A stretch of DNA of 64,000 nucleotides, from contig DASSDH010000133.1 in the NCBI GenBank assembly GCA_035697245.1, positions 4,307 to 68,306 on the forward strand. Direction: 5' to 3'. The translations under genes were made by a program, and so were the position numbers. Under the pieces are notes generated by a model, which saw only the letters and a program-made list of their open reading frames with translations, searched no databases and was not told where the DNA came from. Positions 25,692 to 34,021 of this stretch are shown here, piece after piece. This stretch comes from JACVRX01 sp035697245 (GTDB taxonomy: Bacteria; Actinomycetota; Actinomycetes; Jiangellales; Jiangellaceae). The first letter of the stretch is position 1; each line of letters opens with the position of its first letter.

Positions 25692-28088
25692 ATGGCGGAT
25701 ACCGGAGTGGAAGACACGCGGATTCCGGTCCGGGACATCCCGGTCGAGGAGCCGCCGCTGCCGCGACGCACTCGCAGGCCGCAGGACATCTTCCGGCTGG
25801 TGCTGACGGCAATCGGTGTCATCGCAGCGGTCGGGTTGGCGATCGTCGCCGAGCGAACCCTCGACGGGCTGACACTGGACCTGCGCGACCTCGGTCACCG
25901 GCTACCGCCCGGACCAATCGAGTTGCTGTCGATCGCCGCCCAGCTGGTCGGGCTGGTCCTGCCCCCGATGGTCGTCGTGCTGCTCATGATCCGGGGCCGG
26001 CTCCGCACCACCGGCGAAGTGCTCGTGGCCGGTGTCCTCGCAGCGGTGATCGCCGCGCTGGCGACAGGCTGGCTGGCCGGAAGCGCGCCGGAGGAGATGG
26101 CCGACGCTTTCGACCCGATTGCTCCCACCGAAGTTTCTGAACTGGTTCCTGCCTACCCCGCCTTGCTGGTCGCAGTCATCACGGTCACGGCGTGGCTGGA
26201 CCTGCGCCGGGTGCGGCAGGCCGCGCTGTTCGCGATCAGTGCGACCCTGGCCGTCGGACTGCTGGCCGGCACCGCAACTATCCCCGGCACCATCCTGGCC
26301 TTGGGCATCGGCCGCATCGTCGGCCTCGGTGTCCGGCTGGTCAGCGGGCGGCCGTCGACCGCCCCCGACGGACGCGCGATCGCGGCGCTGCTCTTGGCCG
26401 AGGGATACGACGTCCAGAGCGTCAGAGCCGACCAGGTCGACCAATACCGCCGCTACGTCGTCAAGACATCCAACGGCCCGTTGGGCGTGCTGGTCCTCGA
26501 CCGGGAGACCGAAGGGGCCGGCATGCTCGCGCGGTTGGTCGCGCGGGTTCGCACCCGTGAGGAGGTCTTGCCGCGCGAGTCGCTGAACATGCGGACTGCC
26601 CTCGACCAAGCTGCTCTGCTCTCCATGGCGGTCAGCCGCTCGGGTGCCCGGACTCCCCGCCTGCGCCAAGCCCTCAACATCGGCGACGACGCGGTCGTGC
26701 TCGTGTTCGACCACGTTCCAGGCCGGCCGCTCGGGGACCTCGAGGCCGACGAGATCACCGACGGGATGCTGCACGACTTGTGGGGGCAGCTGAAGCGACT
26801 ACATCTGAACCAGGTCGCGCACCGTCGGTTGTCCGGCCGCACCATTCTGATCGGCGACGACGGGCACATCTGGCTGTTGAACCCATCCGGCGGCGAGATC
26901 GCGGCACCCGAGTTGGCCCTGCGGGTCGACCTGGCGCAGGCGCTGGTCGCCGTTGCTCTCGTCGTCGGCGCTGATCGCGCCGTCGATACGGCATTCAACG
27001 TGCTTGGGCCCGATCGGGTGGCCTCTGCCTTGCCGCTGATGCAGCCGATCGCGCTGGCCCGGACGACCCGGCACGGCCTGAAAGCTAGACGAGGACTCCT
27101 CCGCGAACTACGCGACGCAGTGGTGGCGCGCGCGGACGTCCCGGCGCCCGAGCCGATCCGGGTCGAGCGGCTGCGCCCCCTGTCACTGCTGACCGGGTTG
27201 GGCGTCGTCGTCGCGCTGTACCTCGTCGGCACGCAGCTCGCCGACGTGCCGTTGGGCTCGCTGTTCGCGCAAGTCCAGTGGGCCTGGGTGGCCGCAGCCA
27301 TCATGTCGATGGCGGTGAGCTTCGTCGGCGCCTCGTACGCGCTGCTCGGCTTCGTTCCGGAACGGGTTCCGTTCTGGCGCACCTTCGGTGCGCAGGTGAG
27401 CCTCGGGTTCGTCCGGTTGATCGCCCCGGCGACAGTCGGGACGGCCGCGATCAACATCCGCCTGCTCACCCGGGCCGGCGTCGGTGGTCCGCTCGCGGCG
27501 GCGAGCGTGGCCGCCAACCAGGTCGGCAACGTCGCGATCACCATCCCGTTGATCATCGTCCTGGGCTTGATCACCGGATCCTCCGCCACGGCGAGCCTGG
27601 AGCCGTCGCCAACGACGATCGCGATCATCGCCGGGGTGCTGTTGCTGGCCGGCCTACTCCTGCTCACTCCGCCGGTCCGCAGCCGAGCCCGGGACATGTG
27701 GAACGATTTCGCGGCTCGCGGGCTACCCCGGCTGCTGGACGTGCTCGGTAGTCCGCGCAAACTCGCCGAGGCCGTCGGCGGGACGGTTCTCCAGGTCGTC
27801 GCGCTGGTCTTCTGCTTCTTCGCGTGCATCAAGGCGCTGGGTGCCGACGTGAACATCGCAGCGCTGGCGGTCGTGCAGCTTGTCGGCAACACCGTCGGCA
27901 CGGCGGTGCCTACGCCGGGCGGCCTGGGGGCGGTCGAGGCCGCCCTCACGGCCGGCCTCAGCGCGCTGGGCTTGAGTGCCGGGCTTGCCGTGTCAGCCGT
28001 GCTGTTGTTCCGAATCGTGTCGTTCTGGCTGCCGATCCTGCCCGGCTGGATCCTCTGGACCCAGATGCAGAAGCGCGGCCTGCTGTGA
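25692..28088 (+). CDS. Flippase-like (LPG synthase TM) protein with degenerate kinase-like domain
   Basis: A 798-residue membrane protein. About five hydrophobic helices occupy roughly 30-205. A soluble part (about 215-440) has the layout of an APH/ABC1 kinase fold but lacks key residues: 'LHLNQVAHRRLSGRTILI' and 'IWLLNPSGG' stand where HxDxxxxN and DFG would be. From about 460 to the end is the lysylphosphatidylglycerol-synthase-type transmembrane domain, with 'GTAAINIRLLTRAGV' and 'GTAVPTPGGLGAVEAA'. The role is probably lipid or polyprenol-linked transport. I chose the ATG at 25692; a GTG at 25674 is also possible. It is divergent from the ATL gene. Confidence 0.85.
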   Translation: MADTGVEDTRIPVRDIPVEEPPLPRRTRRPQDIFRLVLTAIGVIAAVGLAIVAERTLDGLTLDLRDLGHRLPPGPIELLSIAAQLVGLVLPPMVVVLLMIRGRLRTTGEVLVAGVLAAVIAALATGWLAGSAPEEMADAFDPIAPTEVSELVPAYPALLVAVITVTAWLDLRRVRQAALFAISATLAVGLLAGTATIPGTILALGIGRIVGLGVRLVSGRPSTAPDGRAIAALLLAEGYDVQSVRADQVDQYRRYVVKTSNGPLGVLVLDRETEGAGMLARLVARVRTREEVLPRESLNMRTALDQAALLSMAVSRSGARTPRLRQALNIGDDAVVLVFDHVPGRPLGDLEADEITDGMLHDLWGQLKRLHLNQVAHRRLSGRTILIGDDGHIWLLNPSGGEIAAPELALRVDLAQALVAVALVVGADRAVDTAFNVLGPDRVASALPLMQPIALARTTRHGLKARRGLLRELRDAVVARADVPAPEPIRVERLRPLSLLTGLGVVVALYLVGTQLADVPLGSLFAQVQWAWVAAAIMSMAVSFVGASYALLGFVPERVPFWRTFGAQVSLGFVRLIAPATVGTAAINIRLLTRAGVGGPLAAASVAANQVGNVAITIPLIIVLGLITGSSATASLEPSPTTIAIIAGVLLLAGLLLLTPPVRSRARDMWNDFAARGLPRLLDVLGSPRKLAEAVGGTVLQVVALVFCFFACIKALGADVNIAALAVVQLVGNTVGTAVPTPGGLGAVEAALTAGLSALGLSAGLAVSAVLLFRIVSFWLPILPGWILWTQMQKRGLL

Positions 28089-28103
28089 GATTGGGATGTG
28101 ACG

Positions 28104-29057
28104 ATGGGCCGCAAGCTGATCCTGGATGTCGACACTGGCACCGACGATGCCGTCGCCATCATGTTCGCCGTATTGCACCCCGATCTCGATCTGATCGGCG
28201 TGACCACCGTGACCGGAAACCTGCCGATCGAGAACACCACTGACAACACCCTGCGCGTACTCGACTGGATCGGCCGGCCAGACGTTCCCGTCTATCGCGG
28301 TCTGTCTCAACCGATTGCTCGGCGCGGCCGGTTGGCCGAGATCCACGCCGCTCGTGACTCGCCGCAAGACGGGCACGGCAACTCGCTGCCGATACCGCCC
28401 ACGGAACTGGCGCAGCAGCAGGTCGGGGCCGTCGAGTACCTCGTCGAAACCCTCCGGTCGACCACCGAACAGCTCACCCTCGTGGCCGTCGGCCCGCTCA
28501 GCAACATCGCCACGGCGTTGGCGATCGTCCCCTCGCTGGTCGAAGCCGTCGAGGAACTCGTCGTCATGGGCGGAAGTCACGCGATCGGGAACGTCACGGC
28601 ATCGGCAGAGTTCAACATCTGGGTCGATCCCGAAGCAGCCAACGTCGTCCTGTCGGCGGGTTTCGAGCACCTCACCCTGGTGCCGCTGGATGCGACCTAC
28701 CAGGCGTTGTTCACCCGCGGGAACTGTGCGGAGTTCGAACGTCTCGGGACACCGGCGGGTGTCGCGGCCGCGCGGTTCATCGGGCGCCGCCTGGACGCCG
28801 AGGCCAGGACAACCACAGCCACGGCCACCCCTGTCCACGACGTGATGTGCCCCGCGTACCTCGTCCGGCCGGAGGTGATCATCACTCGACATCTGCACGT
28901 CGTGGTGGACACGGCTAGCCCGTTGACGGTGGGTCGCACAGTCATGGATCTGCGGCCGCACACGACGGTGGTGCCGAACGCCCACGTTGCCCTGCAAGCC
29001 GACGGGGCAGCGCTGATCGACCTGCTCATGGAGACATTCGCCCGGGAAGCTATCTGA
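28104..29057 (+). CDS. Nucleoside hydrolase (IUNH family)
   Basis: A 317-residue enzyme with the calcium-binding 'DVDTGTDDA' cluster right after the start, 'GPLSNIATAL', 'VMGGSHAIGNVT' and 'AEFNIWVDPEAA', all typical of inosine-uridine preferring nucleoside hydrolases. It cleaves N-ribosidic bonds for nucleoside salvage. The catalytic His of the family may be the one in 'ATPVHDVM'. The gene starts 15 bases after the membrane-protein stop and may be co-transcribed with it. A GTG six bases upstream is an alternative start. Confidence 0.92.
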   Translation: MGRKLILDVDTGTDDAVAIMFAVLHPDLDLIGVTTVTGNLPIENTTDNTLRVLDWIGRPDVPVYRGLSQPIARRGRLAEIHAARDSPQDGHGNSLPIPPTELAQQQVGAVEYLVETLRSTTEQLTLVAVGPLSNIATALAIVPSLVEAVEELVVMGGSHAIGNVTASAEFNIWVDPEAANVVLSAGFEHLTLVPLDATYQALFTRGNCAEFERLGTPAGVAAARFIGRRLDAEARTTTATATPVHDVMCPAYLVRPEVIITRHLHVVVDTASPLTVGRTVMDLRPHTTVVPNAHVALQADGAALIDLLMETFAREAI

Positions 29058-29114
29058 TGACGTGCCGGATGGTTCGCATCAGCCAGCCGCGCGGCCGGTG
29101 AGCCGTGCCGGCGC

Positions 29115-30305
29115 TCAGTACGCCGGCTGGCTGGGGTCGATCTGCCGCACCCAGGCGCCAACCCCGCCACCGACGTGCACCGCGTCGGCGTATCCCGCGC
29201 CCTTGACGATGGCCAGCGCCTCGGCCGAGCGAGGCCCGGCCTTGCAGTGCAGCACCACCTGCTTGTCCGAGGGAAGCTTCGGCAGCGCCTCGCCGGTGAG
29301 GAACTCTCCCTTCGGAATCAGCACCGAACCAGGAATCCGGTTGATCGCGTACTCGACCGGCTCCCGAACGTCGACGAGCACGAAGTCGCGCTCCCCCCGC
29401 TCCCGGGCCGACAGCCAATCGGCCAGCGTGTGCACCGAAATCGTCGAGTCGACCGCGGCCTCCGCCGCCTCGGCGCTGATAGCCCCGCAGAACGCCTCGT
29501 AGTCGACCAACTCGGTGACGGTCGGGTTCACGCCGCAGATCGCGCACTCGGGGTCCTTGCGGACCGTTACCGTCCGGTACGACGTCTCCAGCGCGTCGTA
29601 GACCATCAGCCGACCGAGCAGCGGCTCGCCGATGCCGGTCAGCAGCTTGATCGCCTCGGTGACCTGCACGGAACCGACTGAGGCACACAAGACGCCGAGG
29701 ACTCCGCCCTCCGCGCAGGACGGCACCATTCCGGGCGGGGGTGGCTCTGGATAGAGGCATCGATAGCAGGGTCCGTGCGCGGCCCAGAACACTGCCGCCT
29801 GGCCGTCGAATCGGTAGATCGACCCCCACACGTACGGCTTGCCGAGCAGCACGCAGGCGTCGTTGACCAGGTACCGGGTGGCGAAGTTGTCAGTGCCGTC
29901 GACGATCAGGTCGTAATCGGCGAAGATCCGCATGACGTTGTCGTTGTCCAGGCGCTCCTCGTGCACGACGACGGTGACGTACGGGTTGATCTCCGCCACG
30001 CTGGCCTTGGCTGACAGCGCCTTCGGCGTGCCGATGTCGGACTGGCCGTGGATGACCTGGCGCTGCAGGTTCGACTCGTCGACGACGTCGAAGTCGACGA
30101 CGCCGAGCGTGCCGACGCCGGCCGCCGCCAAGTACATCAACGCCGGAGAGCCAAGCCCGCCGGCACCGATCACCAGGACTCGGGCGTTCTTCAGCCGCTT
30201 CTGCCCAGCCATACCGACGTCGGGGATGATCAAGTGCCGGGAGTACCGGCGTACCTCGTCGACGCTGAGCTCCGCGGCTGGCTCGACCAGAGGTGGCAAC
30301 GACAC
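29115..30305 (-). CDS. moeZ: Adenylyltransferase/sulfurtransferase MoeZ
   Basis: A 396-residue two-domain protein. The N-terminal MoeB/E1 domain shows 'IGAGGLGSPALMYLAAAGVG', 'DESNLQRQ' and two zinc Cys pairs, 'CYRCLYP' and 'CAICG'. The C-terminal rhodanese domain has the active Cys in 'LHCKAGPRS'. MoeZ activates small sulfur carriers such as MoaD and CysO by adenylation and sulfur transfer, so it serves the same cofactor pathway as the MoaE gene at the other end of the block. The GTG at 30305 follows AGGAG by six bases; upstream in-frame codons lack such a site. Confidence 0.94.
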   Translation of the reverse strand: MSLPPLVEPAAELSVDEVRRYSRHLIIPDVGMAGQKRLKNARVLVIGAGGLGSPALMYLAAAGVGTLGVVDFDVVDESNLQRQVIHGQSDIGTPKALSAKASVAEINPYVTVVVHEERLDNDNVMRIFADYDLIVDGTDNFATRYLVNDACVLLGKPYVWGSIYRFDGQAAVFWAAHGPCYRCLYPEPPPPGMVPSCAEGGVLGVLCASVGSVQVTEAIKLLTGIGEPLLGRLMVYDALETSYRTVTVRKDPECAICGVNPTVTELVDYEAFCGAISAEAAEAAVDSTISVHTLADWLSARERGERDFVLVDVREPVEYAINRIPGSVLIPKGEFLTGEALPKLPSDKQVVLHCKAGPRSAEALAIVKGAGYADAVHVGGGVGAWVRQIDPSQPAY

Positions 30306-30408
30306 GTTCTTCTCCTGCCCGGGACCGGTGTTCGTCCACGCCAACGGTGCCACTCCACGCGTCATTCCCTGCCACAGGGTCCGGCGGTCGAGATGGATGG
30401 CCTGGTGC

Positions 30409-31299
30409 CTACGTCGAGGTCCTGACATGTTCGCGGACCATCGACGCCACCAGGCCGGGCCGCTCCATCATGGCCACGTGCCCGGTGGTGGGCAGGTGCA
30501 CGACGCGGGCCGTCGGCAGGATCTTCCGCCATCGGGCGGCGGTCGAGGTGTGCACCAGGGCGTCCCGACCACCGACGATTATCAGCGTCGGGCAGGACAC
30601 CAGCCGGGCGGACGCCCAGGCCGAGCGCCATCGGGGCACCGCGTATTGCCGCACGATCGACCGCAACGACTGGAGCAGGACGGCATCTGCGTGTTCCTGC
30701 CCCAGCCACCGCTCCCGCTCCTGTGCAGCGACAGCCAGCTGACCAGGCTCGATGGCGTCGGGTTCGCCATAGAGGATGTCGGCAAGCTGGCGGACCTGGT
30801 GCTGGACCGGCACAGCGTTGGATCGCGCGAGCAGCCGCTCCCCCAGTCGCGGGACCGCCACCAGCGCCATCCCCCGTGCGGCGTACGGCTGGCGCAGGTT
30901 CGGCATGGCCGGCGAGATCAACGTCAACGTCGACACGAGATCTGGCCGTCGAGCGGCAACCAGAACCGACACCAGGCCGCCCATTGAGTTGCCGAGCAGG
31001 TGAACCGAGTGCCCGAACCGATCAAGGAAGGAGGTGAGGACACCGGCGAACGCATTGACGCTGTGCCGGCGGCCGGGCGGCGACTCCCCGTGGCCCGGCA
31101 GGTCGATCGCCCACTGGTCAAGCTGAGCGCGCAACTCGCCCATCAGCCCGGTCCAGTTGGTCGACGACCCGCCGAGCCCGTGCACCATGACCGCGGCCGG
31201 CAACCCGGGCCCGATCGGCTCGGCATGGCGCACGAACAACGAGCCGCCCGCTTGCTCTATCACCTGGCCTGGCCACCGCGCGACTGGACCGCTGCTCAC
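30409..31299 (-). CDS. Alpha/beta hydrolase
   Basis: A 296-residue alpha/beta-fold hydrolase. The oxyanion-hole segment 'MVHGLGGSSTNW' is followed by 'DLPGHGES', the nucleophile elbow 'GNSMGG', an acid near 'VGGRDALV' and the catalytic His in 'TTGHVAMMER'. The substrate is unknown. The GTG at 31299 sits just before the conserved region; an earlier in-frame start would overlap the divergent small gene. It lies upstream of moeZ on the same strand. Confidence 0.88.
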   Translation of the reverse strand: MSSGPVARWPGQVIEQAGGSLFVRHAEPIGPGLPAAVMVHGLGGSSTNWTGLMGELRAQLDQWAIDLPGHGESPPGRRHSVNAFAGVLTSFLDRFGHSVHLLGNSMGGLVSVLVAARRPDLVSTLTLISPAMPNLRQPYAARGMALVAVPRLGERLLARSNAVPVQHQVRQLADILYGEPDAIEPGQLAVAAQERERWLGQEHADAVLLQSLRSIVRQYAVPRWRSAWASARLVSCPTLIIVGGRDALVHTSTAARWRKILPTARVVHLPTTGHVAMMERPGLVASMVREHVRTST

Positions 31300-31364
31300 G
31301 GATGGAAATCGTAGGCCGCGCCGGCACAGTAGGCTCGGTGGCTCGCAACCGGAGGAGGGCGGCA

Positions 31365-31595
31365 ATGTCCGAGAGCGATGTCCGCACCAGCGAGGCAGAG
31401 CGCGGCTGGGCGTCGTCCCGCGAGGACCCGAGCGGGGCCGATCTCGAGACACCGGAAGCCGATGCCGTCGAACAACAGCAGGACGTCGTCGACACCCCCC
31501 CGGACGAGACTCCGCACGTGCCCTACGACGTGGATCCGGCAGACGCCGCTGAGCAAAGCCGTTCGGTCGGATACGACGAGGACGACTACCGCTGA
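31365..31595 (+). CDS. Small acidic hypothetical protein
   Basis: A 76-residue, strongly acidic, probably disordered protein rich in Asp, Glu, Ser and Gln. It has no hydrophobic segment. The ATG is well supported by GGAGGAGG about six bases upstream, so it is likely a real gene. It precedes the TetR regulator on the same strand by about 70 bases. I do not recognise a family. Confidence 0.7.
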   Translation: MSESDVRTSEAERGWASSREDPSGADLETPEADAVEQQQDVVDTPPDETPHVPYDVDPADAAEQSRSVGYDEDDYR

Positions 31596-31663
31596 CGCCG
31601 ATCGGCGAGTCGGACGGCCGGCAGGGGTTACGATCCGGCCAGCCGAGCCTTACCAGGAGCGCC

Positions 31664-32290
31664 GTGCCGAGCGAGCCCGACCTTTCCGCTCGCGGCCTGC
31701 GATTGCCGCGGGTGGCCAGACGCGCCCAACTACTGCAGGCCGCCCACGACGTCTTCGTCGCGAACGGATATCACGCGGCGGCCATGGACGAGATCGCCGA
31801 CCGGGCCGGGGTCAGCAAGCCGGTGCTCTACCAGCACTTTCCGGGCAAGCTCGACCTGTACCTCGCGTTGCTCGACCACAGTGGCGAGGTGTTGCTGCGC
31901 CGGCTGCACGAAGCGCTGAGTTCCACGGAGGACAACAAGGAACGTGTCACCGCCACCATGAACGCCTACTTCGAGTTCGTGGACGATCCCGCAGAGACCT
32001 ACCGCCTGCTGTTCGAGTCCGACCTCACCAACGAAAGCGCCGTACGGGATCGGCTCGACCGCCTCAACTCCGCGTGTGCCGATGAAATCGCCAAGATCAT
32101 CGCCGAGGACACGGGGCTACCCGTCGAGGAGTCGACGCTGCTCGCAATCGGTCTGGTGGGGGTCGCGCAGGTGTCGGCGCGGTACTGGCTGGACTCGCGT
32201 GGCTCGATCCCACGCAACGCCGCCGCGGATCTGGTGGCGACCTTGAGCTGGCGTGGTATCGGCGGGTTCCCCAAGCGCGGCGACAGCTGA
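31664..32290 (+). CDS. TetR/AcrR family transcriptional regulator
   Basis: A 208-residue regulator. The N-terminal helix-turn-helix domain is 'AAMDEIADRAGVSKPVLYQH' at about 39-58, followed by 'FPGKLDLY'. The C-terminal ligand domain ends with 'WRGIGGFPKRGDS', which I recall from the Rv3208-like TetR group near rhlE in actinobacteria. The GTG start has AGGAG upstream. Its ligand and targets are not evident. Confidence 0.92.
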   Translation: MPSEPDLSARGLRLPRVARRAQLLQAAHDVFVANGYHAAAMDEIADRAGVSKPVLYQHFPGKLDLYLALLDHSGEVLLRRLHEALSSTEDNKERVTATMNAYFEFVDDPAETYRLLFESDLTNESAVRDRLDRLNSACADEIAKIIAEDTGLPVEESTLLAIGLVGVAQVSARYWLDSRGSIPRNAAADLVATLSWRGIGGFPKRGDS

Positions 32291-32404
32291 CGTTCGCCGA
32301 CGGCGCAGCCGGCCAAGCGGTGGGGTCTCCGGGCCTGGACTAGCCTGGCAATCGCAGAAACGGGCGCGTGATCGTGCCCGCCCGAGCACCGGAGGGAAGG
32401 CCCC

Positions 32405-32632
32405 GTGGAGGTCAAGATCGGCGTTCACAACGCCACGCGCGAGCTCGTCCTGGAGAGCGCGCAGACGCCCAAGGAGGTCGAGAAGGCGGTGTTAGACGCG
32501 CTGGGCGGCAAGAGCGGCGTCCTTGACCTGACCGACGAACGCGGCCGGCGCGTCATCGTCGTCACCGCACAACTGACCTATGTCGAGATCGGCGAGCCGG
32601 TAGAACGCCGGGTGGGCTTCGGCGCCCTGTAG
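32405..32632 (+). CDS. DUF3107 family protein (TB9.4-like)
   Basis: A 75-residue protein matching the actinobacterial DUF3107 family (M. tuberculosis TB9.4/Rv3208A), of unknown function. The segments 'VKIGVHNATRELVLES' and 'GVLDLTDERGRRV' are typical. The GTG follows GGAGGGAAGG at good spacing. It lies downstream of the TetR regulator, the same order as in mycobacteria. Confidence 0.93.
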   Translation: MEVKIGVHNATRELVLESAQTPKEVEKAVLDALGGKSGVLDLTDERGRRVIVVTAQLTYVEIGEPVERRVGFGAL

Positions 32633-32743
32633 CCGACACGCGGTATCACCTCGGCCCGATCGGTTGCCGCCGCCAGGTAACACGCGCAATGATCGAGCCG
32701 CGAGCAGCCGTACCGGCGGCGCAGCGTCTGAGGGGAGCAAACC

Positions 32744-33007
32744 GTGGAGATCATCGGTCTGATCATCGCCGGGATCATTATCGGCGCACTCGGCCGGCTG
32801 TTCCTTCCTGGCCAGCAGGACGTGCCGTGGTGGCTGCACATCATCGTCGGCGTGGTGGCCGTCCAGATCGGTTACTGGATCGCCGCAGCACTCGGCGTCG
32901 AGGAAACCAGAGGAATCGACTGGCTGCGTTGGATCATCAGCATCATCGTCGCGGTGATCGCAGTGTATTTCGTCGCTCGGCTGCGCACAGGCCGGACCAC
33001 CACCTAA
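32744..33007 (+). CDS. GlsB/YeaQ/YmgE family stress-response membrane protein
   Basis: An 87-residue protein with three hydrophobic helices (about 1-19, 28-50, 62-79). The family pattern 'IIGLIIAGIIIGALGRL' is followed by a short polar loop. Members are small inner-membrane stress proteins, some anchoring Asp23-type proteins. The GTG is preceded by AGGGGAG at six bases. A palindromic element follows 30 bases after its stop. Confidence 0.9.
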   Translation: MEIIGLIIAGIIIGALGRLFLPGQQDVPWWLHIIVGVVAVQIGYWIAAALGVEETRGIDWLRWIISIIVAVIAVYFVARLRTGRTTT

Positions 33008-33038
33008 GGCGCTCCCCGCGGCGCTCGTCCGGCCGCCG

Positions 33039-33120
33039 GGGAATGACCACGTTCACCACCCCTGCCCGTACATCACCAGGCCTGCAAGCCTGTTGATGTA
33101 CGGGTTCGCCTGGTGATGGC
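33039..33120 (+). repeat. Dispersed palindromic element, full copy (plus orientation)
   Basis: It starts with GGGAATGACCACGTTCACCA and ends with TTCGCCTGGTGATGGC. The hairpin is GTACATCACCAGGC and GCCTGTTGATGTAC. It lies between the convergent GlsB-like and ferritin-like genes and may serve as a two-way terminator. Confidence 0.85.
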
Positions 33121-33137
33121 GAGCGGATAGCGCGGGG

Positions 33138-33836
33138 CTACGACGACAGGCCGAGCGCAGCCATCCGCTTGGCATGGTTCTCCGTCAGCCGCGCGAACAC
33201 GTGACCGATAGCCGCAAGATCCATCCCGGGACGGTCGACGCCGCCGGCAATGAGCGCCGACAACGAATCTCGATCGGCCGCGACCCGCTGCGCCTGTGAC
33301 AGCGCCTCGCCGACCAACCGACGCCCCCACAGCGCCAGTCGGCCAGCGACCCGCGGGTCGGCCCTGATAGCGGCCCGCACCCGATCGACCGCAAAGTCGG
33401 CGTGACCGGTGTCTTCCAGTACCTCCAGCACCAGCGACCGGGTGTCCTGGTCGAGGTACGCCGCCACCTCGCGGTAGAAGTCCGCGGCGATGCCGTCACC
33501 GACGTAGGCCTTGACCAGCCCTTCCAGCCAGTCCGCCGGCGTCGTGTGCTCGTGGAAGGCGTCCAGCGGCTCGCGAAACGGCGCCATCGCATCGTCCGGG
33601 TCGGCCCCCAGCTCGGCGAGCCGCGTCCGCAGCCGCTCGAAGTGGTGGAACTCCGCAACCGCCATCGCGGCGAGGGCCGCCTTGTCGCCGATCGTCGGCG
33701 CCATCTCGGCGTCGGTGGCCAGCCGCTCGAACGCGGTCAGCTCGCCCAGCCCCAACACCCCGAGCAAGTCGACCACCGCAGCCCGGTAGTTCGCGTCATC
33801 CAGCAGCACAGATGCGGGCGGCCCGGACTCGCTCAT
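33138..33836 (-). CDS. Ferritin-like fold protein
   Basis: A 232-residue helical protein with the spacing of a ferritin-like four-helix bundle. Possible metal ligands are Glu in 'ELTAFERLATDAEM', 'EFHHFERL' and 'EDTGHADFAVDR'. It corresponds to the Rv3210c-type protein next to rhlE and resembles hydroxylases of the MiaE group, but that activity is not shown. I placed the start at the ATG at 33836; a GTG nine bases upstream is the alternative. It is divergent from rhlE. Confidence 0.85.
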   Translation of the reverse strand: MSESGPPASVLLDDANYRAAVVDLLGVLGLGELTAFERLATDAEMAPTIGDKAALAAMAVAEFHHFERLRTRLAELGADPDDAMAPFREPLDAFHEHTTPADWLEGLVKAYVGDGIAADFYREVAAYLDQDTRSLVLEVLEDTGHADFAVDRVRAAIRADPRVAGRLALWGRRLVGEALSQAQRVAADRDSLSALIAGGVDRPGMDLAAIGHVFARLTENHAKRMAALGLSS

Positions 33837-33889
33837 GGCGCGCACCTTATCCCGTGCTGCGGCTGGTCCAGGGACGGCAGCGGAGCCGG

Positions 33890-33932
33890 TATAGTTGGCC
33901 GACGAACAACCAGGTGCCTGAGTGCAGGCACC
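33890..33932 (+). promoter_or_regulatory. rhlE -10 element and leader hairpin
   Basis: TATAGT (33890-33895) is a clear -10; the -35 region is weak. A perfect 8-bp hairpin, GGTGCCTG (33913-33920) and CAGGCACC (33925-33932) with an AGTG loop, would lie near the transcript 5' end. About 90 bases of leader follow before the helicase start. Confidence 0.5.
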
Positions 33933-34021
33933 GCCTCGGACCGGTTCCGACGTACGCAGCCTCGCGGCGAGGCCCCTGCCCTACTCGGTCATCCGAGCCG
34001 CCCGTGGCGCGACGGTAGCCA

